DNA of 64,000 nt from Leucobacter sp. CX169. GTDB taxonomy: Bacteria > Actinomycetota > Actinomycetes > Actinomycetales > Microbacteriaceae. Under the pieces are notes generated by a model. It saw only the letters and a program-made list of their open reading frames with translations, made no database searches and was not told the DNA's origin. A program made the position numbers and the translations under genes. Below are positions 53,384 to 64,000 of the stretch, piece by piece; positions within the stretch are counted from its first letter, which is position 1, and every line of letters starts with the position of its first letter. Location of the stretch: positions 806,001 through 870,000 of the forward strand of contig NZ_CP071051.1 in NCBI RefSeq assembly GCF_017161405.1, in the 5' to 3' direction.

Positions 53384-54592
53384 CTAGACCTGCGGCAGGG
53401 TGATCGGCGCGGTGTCGGGAATCGGGGCGGCGTCGCGGCCGCGCATGTCAGGGATCCACCGGCTGCTGATGGCCGCCGCGATGGCGGCCAGCACGAGGAA
53501 CGCGGCGGAGGCGGAGATCGCGCCCATCGGCCCGAAGCGGTCGATCGCGAAGCCGGCGAATGCTGAGCCGAGGGCGACGCCGATGAGCTGCCCCGTGCCG
53601 ACCCAGCCAAAGGCCTCCGCGGTCTCGGAGAATTTCACGGTCGAGCTGACGATCGTGAAGATGGCGGCGAGCGAGGGGGCGACGCCGAAGCCGGCGAAGA
53701 ACAGCACCAGCGACAGCCACCACATATCGAGGCTGAAGAGGCACAGGAGCGTGCCGCCGGCGACAATCAGGATGCGCCAGAACAGCGACCAGGGGGTGAT
53801 CTGCCGGCCGCCGATGAGCAGACCGCCGACGATCGATCCGGCAGAGAAGATGGCCAGTACGATCCCGGAATCGATGCCCTCGTGTCCGAACACGGAGACG
53901 ATGCCTGCCTCAACCGCCGCGAACGACGCGACGAACAGGAAGCCAACGATCGTCGCGACGATGACGGTGGGGCGGCTGAGCACGGCGCCGAGGCGGCGGC
54001 GCGAGAGCGGGATGCGCACGCGGCCGACCTCGGGGGAGGCGATGAACCAGAAGCCGCCGAGCAGCATGAATGACATCGCGACCAGCAGGCCGACCGTCGT
54101 GCTGATCTGCGTCGAGACGAAGACGGCGACGACCGGGCCGATGATCCAGATGATCTCCTGCGCCGAGGCGTCGAGGCTGAACAGCGCCGAGAGCTGGCGC
54201 GAGGGCACCATCTTCGGATAGATCGTGCGGACGGCGGGGGTGACCGGCGGCGTTGTGATGCCGAGGAAGAACGCGATGATCGCAATCGCCCAGATCGGCA
54301 TGTGCATGAGCGCGATGATCGCGATCATGGCCGAGCAGACGAGGGAGGTCACGCCGAGCACGGGGCGCATGCCCCAGCGCCCCATCAGGCGGCTGGTGAC
54401 GGGCCCTGAGATGGCCTGGCCGATGCTCTCCGCGGCGAGCACGATGCCGGCGGCGGTGTAGTTGCCGTAGGTGAGCTCAATGTGCAGCAGCATGGCGATC
54501 GAGAGCATGCCAAACGGGAATCGGGCCGTGAGCTGGGCCGCAATGATTCGGAAGACTCCCGGGCTCTTGGCCAGTTCACGATAGATTCCCAC
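53384..54592 (-). CDS. Major facilitator superfamily transporter
   Basis: 402 residues from GTG 54592, with 12 hydrophobic segments. The segment 2-3 loop motif reads SRLMGRWGMRPVLG, a usual MFS pattern (GxLaDrxGrrxxl). It resembles sugar/drug efflux-type MFS proteins of actinobacteria (PKMVPSRQLSALFSLDASAQE). Substrate unknown. The start shows TAGTAT-N6-GTG and no ribosome binding site. Confidence 0.87.
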   Translation of the reverse strand: MGIYRELAKSPGVFRIIAAQLTARFPFGMLSIAMLLHIELTYGNYTAAGIVLAAESIGQAISGPVTSRLMGRWGMRPVLGVTSLVCSAMIAIIALMHMPIWAIAIIAFFLGITTPPVTPAVRTIYPKMVPSRQLSALFSLDASAQEIIWIIGPVVAVFVSTQISTTVGLLVAMSFMLLGGFWFIASPEVGRVRIPLSRRRLGAVLSRPTVIVATIVGFLFVASFAAVEAGIVSVFGHEGIDSGIVLAIFSAGSIVGGLLIGGRQITPWSLFWRILIVAGGTLLCLFSLDMWWLSLVLFFAGFGVAPSLAAIFTIVSSTVKFSETAEAFGWVGTGQLIGVALGSAFAGFAIDRFGPMGAISASAAFLVLAAIAAAISSRWIPDMRGRDAAPIPDTAPITLPQV

Positions 54593-54598
54593 GTCGAA

Positions 54599-54604
54599 AT
54601 ACTA
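54599..54604 (-). promoter_or_regulatory. Leaderless-type -10 box of the MFS gene
   Basis: On the minus strand TAGTAT is followed by six bases and the GTG start at 54592; no ribosome binding site is present. Confidence 0.55.
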
Positions 54605-54653
54605 GTGCCCAACAGTCCAGCCGGTACAGCGATCCCGGCGAGTCTGGCGGCAC

Positions 54654-55460
54654 CTAGTGCTGCGTGAGCAGTGCGGCCCCCACCATTCCCGCGTTGTTGC
54701 GCAACTGGGCGGGGACCACGGTGGCCTGCACGCCCTCCAGCGGGAGGTAGTCGTCGGCCGACTTGGAGATGCTGCCGCCGAGCACGATGAGCTCGGGCGT
54801 GAACAGGCGCTCGATGTGGGCGAGCACCCGTGCGAGGCGCGCTGCCCACTCCGCGAGCGGGAGCCCGTCGCGCTCGATGATCTTGGGGGAGATGAAGCGC
54901 TCCACCGGCGCGTGCCCGTCGAACTCGAGATGCCCGAGCTCGGTGTTGGGGACGAGGGCGCCGTCGAGCAGCATGCCCGAGCCGAGCCCGGTACCGAGCG
55001 TGAGCACGAGCGTGACGCCGGCGATGCCCTGCGCGGCGCCGAGCCGCGCCTCCGCGACCGCCGCGGCGTCGGCATCGTTGACAAGCGTGCACGGGGCGCC
55101 GATCGCGGCCTCGAGCAGGGGAAGGGCGTCGAGGCCCACCCAGGAGGGGTCGATGTTCCCCGCGGTCAGAGTGACGCCGTGGCGCACCACCGAGGGCACG
55201 CAGATCCCGACCTCTGGGGCGACGGGGATGCCGCGGCTGGAGAGCTCGGCGCGAATGTCAGTGACCATGTCCGCGACGACCGCGATGACGTCGTTGGGCC
55301 GGCCGCCCTCGGGCGTTGCCACCTTGTGCCGCCCGGTGAGAAGTGCGCCGGTAGCGGGATTGATTCCTGCGCCCTTCACCCCGGTGCCCCCGACGTCGAT
55401 GCCGATGACCGCCGTGCTCAGGTGCGGTGCAGAGGACGATGCAGGCGACGTTGCGTTCAT
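54654..55460 (-). CDS. ppgK: ROK-family glucokinase, probably polyphosphate-dependent
   Basis: 268 residues from ATG 55460 (the frame extends seven codons upstream). Phosphate-binding IGIDVGGTGVKGA, substrate/acid region TLVNDADAAAVAEARLG with the catalytic aspartate, GTGLGSGMLLDG and NTELGHLEFDGHAP. The compact size, lack of an N-terminal HTH and ATPEGGRP near residue 50 fit PpgK of actinobacteria, which phosphorylates glucose using polyphosphate or ATP. Confidence 0.86.
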   Translation of the reverse strand: MNATSPASSSAPHLSTAVIGIDVGGTGVKGAGINPATGALLTGRHKVATPEGGRPNDVIAVVADMVTDIRAELSSRGIPVAPEVGICVPSVVRHGVTLTAGNIDPSWVGLDALPLLEAAIGAPCTLVNDADAAAVAEARLGAAQGIAGVTLVLTLGTGLGSGMLLDGALVPNTELGHLEFDGHAPVERFISPKIIERDGLPLAEWAARLARVLAHIERLFTPELIVLGGSISKSADDYLPLEGVQATVVPAQLRNNAGMVGAALLTQH

Positions 55461-55466
55461 GCGTCC

Positions 55467-55472
55467 AGCGTA
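55467..55472 (-). promoter_or_regulatory. Leaderless-type -10 box of ppgK
   Basis: TACGCT on the minus strand is followed by six bases and ATG 55460. It lies in the 26-bp gap after the upstream hrpA gene. Confidence 0.45.
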
Positions 55473-55486
55473 CTCGCGCACGGCGA

Positions 55487-61747
<6,261 letters not shown>

Positions 61748-61811
61748 TTGCGAGAGGGGGTGCTGCCACTGGCAGCGCCCCCTCGGCCTGGGCGTTCGCG
61801 CCGCAGGCACA

Positions 61812-61847
61812 AGAAAGGCCCCGCACCGATTGGTGCGGGGCCTTTCT
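61812..61847. terminator. Bidirectional terminator between argG and whiB1
   Basis: AGAAAGGCCCCGCACC (61812-61827) and its complement (61832-61847) form a 16-bp stem with a 4-base loop, with A and T runs at the outer edges in both directions. Confidence 0.92.
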
Positions 61848-61890
61848 GTAGTGTTCGCGCGGGCCGTCGTGGATCCCGTTGTGAAGCTGG

Positions 61891-62139
61891 TTAGGACGCG
61901 CGACGTGCGCGTGCTGCGCGGCGCTTGAGCGCGCGGCGCTCGTCCTCGCTGAGGCCGCCCCAGACGCCCGAGTCCTGCCCGGTGTCCATTGCGTACTGCA
62001 GGCACAGCTCGGTGACGGTGCAACGTGCACATACCGACTTGGCTCGCTCGATCTGCTCGACCGCGGGGCCGGTGTTCCCGACCGGGAAAAACAGCTCGGG
62101 GTCTACTGTGAGACAAGCAGCCTGCTCGCGCCAATCCAT
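61891..62139 (-). CDS. whiB1: WhiB1-type iron-sulfur transcriptional regulator
   Basis: The frame is open from 62310, but ATG 62139 with AAGGAG upstream gives the normal 82-residue protein. Four cluster-binding cysteines at 9, 37, 40 and 46 (C-x27-C-x2-C-x5-C), the motif GVWGG (in DSGVWGGLSEDERRALKRR) and a basic tail are present. The sequence FFPVGNTGPAVEQIERAK is WhiB1-like. WhiB1 is an essential [4Fe-4S], NO-sensitive regulator that binds sigma factor region 4 in mycobacteria. Confidence 0.95.
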   Translation of the reverse strand: MDWREQAACLTVDPELFFPVGNTGPAVEQIERAKSVCARCTVTELCLQYAMDTGQDSGVWGGLSEDERRALKRRAARARRAS

Positions 62140-62342
62140 CTTGATGTGCTCCTTCGTGCAATACAACCGTTGAGTGCGGTGTGAGGGAACGCGCCGAAGA
62201 AATCTTCGATGTCTGGTTCCCGCACCGCCTGAATGAGGCTGAGAATGCCCACGACGGTGTGCGCGAAACTCGACGGGATATATAGTTTCATGGACGCAGA
62301 GGCAAAGCAATAGTTTTCACGTAATCTTTTCGAAAGGGAGCC

Positions 62343-62774
62343 GTGGCTGACGATTCACCCCGCATTCATACGCGCGCGAAGGGCGCCTGGAGGTTGCTGT
62401 GCATCGTCCTGGGGGTGCAATCGGTTCTCGCGATCGCGCTCGCCTGGATCGCCGTTTCGGGTTTTCTCGCCGCCACCGACGACCCGTTCGCTGACCGCAT
62501 GAGCGTGCTCATTGTCGCGCTCGCTTCGGTCGTCTGGGTGTTCGCGACGCTCGTTGGCGCGCTGCGCGGGCGAGGCTGGGCGCGCGGCTCAAACCTCACG
62601 CTGCAGTTGTTGCTGATCGCCGCGGCAAGCGGGATCCTGCAGGGCATGCTCGGCGCGGGCGTGCCGAGCGCGAGCGCGATCGGGTGGGGGCTCATCGTGC
62701 TGGCCGCGGCCGGGATCCTGGGATCGGTGCTCGCCCGCCCGGCGGACCGTGTCGCGGAGCAGCCGGAGTTCTAA
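62343..62774 (+). CDS. Small four-span membrane protein
   Basis: 143 residues from GTG 62343, with GAAAGGGAG just upstream. Four hydrophobic segments (LLCIVLGVQSVLAIALAW, MSVLIVALASVVWVFATLVG, NLTLQLLLIAAASGILQG, IGWGLIVLAAAGILGSVLA) with an Arg-rich loop between spans 2 and 3. Proteins of this type are common and uncharacterised in actinobacteria. Confidence 0.85.
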   Translation: MADDSPRIHTRAKGAWRLLCIVLGVQSVLAIALAWIAVSGFLAATDDPFADRMSVLIVALASVVWVFATLVGALRGRGWARGSNLTLQLLLIAAASGILQGMLGAGVPSASAIGWGLIVLAAAGILGSVLARPADRVAEQPEF

Positions 62775-62792
62775 GCCGGTTCGAGCGAGCGG

Positions 62793-63275
62793 CTACGCCG
62801 CGCCAAGCCCCACGAGCTTGCGGATGCGGCCCACGTGGCCCGTCGCCTTCACGTTGTAGAGCGCGTTCGTGATGATGCCGTTCTCGTCGATGATGAACGT
62901 CGAGCGGATGACGCCCTGCACGAACTTGCCGTAGCTGTTCTTCTCGCCAAACGCGCCATACGCGTGGTGCACGGCGAGGTCGGGGTCGCTGAGCAGCGGG
63001 TACTCAAGGCCGTCCCGATCGGCGAAGCGGCGCTGCTTTTCGACCTCGTCGCGTGAGATGCCGAACACGCGATACCCGGCGGCGGTGAGCGCGCCGGTCG
63101 ACTCCTGGAAGTCGCACGCCTCGATGCTGCAGCCCGGGGTCATCGCCTCGGGGTAGAAGAAGAGGATGACCTTCTCGCCGCGGAGGCCGGAAAGGTTGTG
63201 AACCACGCCGTCCTGGTCGGGGAGGGCGAACTCCGGGGCCTGGTCACCAGCGGCAAGTATCGTGCGTTCCGTCAT
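62793..63275 (-). CDS. bcp: Thiol peroxidase, Bcp/PrxQ type
   Basis: 160 residues. Peroxidatic cysteine at 49 in YPEAMTPGCSIEACDF and resolving cysteine at 54, the alpha2 arrangement of atypical 2-Cys PrxQ enzymes; arginine near 124 in VIRSTFIID completes the site. It reduces hydroperoxides with thioredoxin. It starts nine bases after the rsgA stop with GGAG upstream, so it is the second gene of that unit. Confidence 0.95.
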   Translation of the reverse strand: MTERTILAAGDQAPEFALPDQDGVVHNLSGLRGEKVILFFYPEAMTPGCSIEACDFQESTGALTAAGYRVFGISRDEVEKQRRFADRDGLEYPLLSDPDLAVHHAYGAFGEKNSYGKFVQGVIRSTFIIDENGIITNALYNVKATGHVGRIRKLVGLGAA

Positions 63276-63284
63276 GGCTCCAGG

Positions 63285-64000
63285 CTAGCCGAGCAAGCGG
63301 CGCAGCGATTCCACCCGGGCGGCACCGGCGGCGTCAAGCCGCTCGTCGCGCACCGCCGCGTCGAGCTCGCAGTCGGGCGCGCCCTCGAGATGGGTGCACC
63401 CGCGCGGGCAGTCCTCGATGAGTTCGGCAAGATCCTTGAACCCGCGCAGGATCCCGTCGCTCGTTACGTGGCCGAGCCCGAAGGAGCGCACGCCGGGGGT
63501 GTCGACGACCCAGCCCGTGCGCATTCCCTGCTGCAGGCGCAGTGCGACGGTCGAGGACGACGTGTGCCGGCCGCGGCCGGTCACCGCGTTGACGTGGCCG
63601 GTGGCGCGCTCGGCGCTCGGCACGAGGGCGTTGATGAGGGTTGACTTTCCGACGCCCGAGTGCCCGACGAACACGGTGGTGTGGCCGAGCAGGGCCTGCG
63701 TGATCTCCTCAAGCGGCTCGTTGCCGGGCGCCGAGAGGAACGCGGGCACGTCGAGCGCCGCGAACTGGTCGAGGAAGGGGGTCGGATCCTGTAAGTCCGT
63801 CTTCGTGATGCACAGGATCGGCTGGAGGCCGGCGTCGTAGGCCGCAACCAGGTAGCGGTCGACGAGGCGCACGCGCGGCTCGGGGTTCGCCGCGGCGACC
63901 ACGATGAGCATCTGGTCGGCGTTCGCGACGATGACGCGCTCGACGCGGTCGGTGTCGTCGGCGCTGCGGCGCAGCAAGGTTGTGCGCTCGACAATCTCGA
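63285..64000 (-). CDS. rsgA: Ribosome small subunit-dependent GTPase RsgA (partial)
   Basis: The frame runs off the right edge, so the N-terminal OB domain start is outside. The visible part is the circularly permuted GTPase: G4 (CITKTD) precedes G1 (GHSGVGKSTLIN) and G3 (VVDTPGVRSFG). The C-terminal zinc site is CPRGCTHLEGAPDC (Cys, Cys, His, Cys). RsgA helps 30S maturation. Followed closely by bcp. Confidence 0.95.
   Translation of the reverse strand, partial: EIVERTTLLRRSADDTDRVERVIVANADQMLIVVAAANPEPRVRLVDRYLVAAYDAGLQPILCITKTDLQDPTPFLDQFAALDVPAFLSAPGNEPLEEITQALLGHTTVFVGHSGVGKSTLINALVPSAERATGHVNAVTGRGRHTSSSTVALRLQQGMRTGWVVDTPGVRSFGLGHVTSDGILRGFKDLAELIEDCPRGCTHLEGAPDCELDAAVRDERLDAAGAARVESLRRLLG

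Noticed and set aside
62140-62310. Extended WhiB protein of 139 residues
   Set aside because: The extra 57 residues have no WhiB similarity, and ATG 62139 with AAGGAG gives the standard length.

Overview
The window is chromosomal DNA from a high-GC Gram-positive actinobacterium, most likely of the family Microbacteriaceae (Leucobacter-like, by general impression only). Supporting signs are a WhiB1-type iron-sulfur regulator, a polyphosphate-glucokinase-like ROK kinase, a DUF222/HNH (13E12-type) gene, LPxTG pilins with class C sortases, several leaderless-type promoters with a TANNNT box six or seven bases before the start codon, and very GC-rich codon third positions. No rRNA, tRNA or CRISPR array was seen.

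Region 1 (1-9.9 kb) is a pilus island that looks visibly less GC-rich than the rest. It holds a very large cell-wall-anchored surface protein (probable tip adhesin), a major pilin with a YPKN motif, E-box and LPLTG signal, and a class C sortase. A 1.25-kb IS3-family element follows. It has removed the first half of a second pilin gene, whose own class C sortase comes next. Each pilin-sortase gap carries a GC-rich hairpin.

Region 2 (9.9-17.3 kb) is a leftward homoprotocatechuate (3,4-dihydroxyphenylacetate) meta-cleavage cluster: hydratase and aldolase genes (hpaH, hpaI), then an FAH-isomerase/RraA-like fusion, a GntR/FCD regulator, hpaE, hpaD and a small membrane protein. An identical 12-bp palindrome, ATCGTATACGAT, precedes both transcription units and is the probable operator of the GntR protein.

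Region 3 (17.3-31.5 kb) has a DEAD-box RNA helicase with an RGG-rich tail and a DNA-polymerase-I-like protein. After these come two flavin oxidoreductases (VAO type and GMC type), a formylglycine-generating enzyme without a sulfatase, an alpha/beta hydrolase, an O-methyltransferase, two related TetR regulators and a ThDP-dependent enzyme.

Region 4 (30.6-50.7 kb) is dominated by amino acid and polyamine/guanidino metabolism. It has LysR/putA (proline oxidation), IclR and LysR regulators, an Orn/Lys/Arg-type decarboxylase with an APC permease, a universal stress protein and a LysA-like decarboxylase, an ABC exporter, a succinate-semialdehyde dehydrogenase, a cyclase/NCS1 permease/SnoaL-like operon, and an agmatinase-family ureohydrolase divergent from an XRE-cupin regulator. 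Together these could feed arginine, lysine, ornithine or guanidino compounds through amines and GABA to succinate; that is inference.

Region 5 (50.8-64 kb) is mostly core genes: DUF222/HNH, DUF4349 lipoprotein, MFS, ppgK, hrpA, aldo/keto reductase, argG, whiB1, a membrane protein, bcp and a partial rsgA. A recurrent octamer CAGGATCC/GGATCCTG is spread over the window on both strands and is not explained by the genes.
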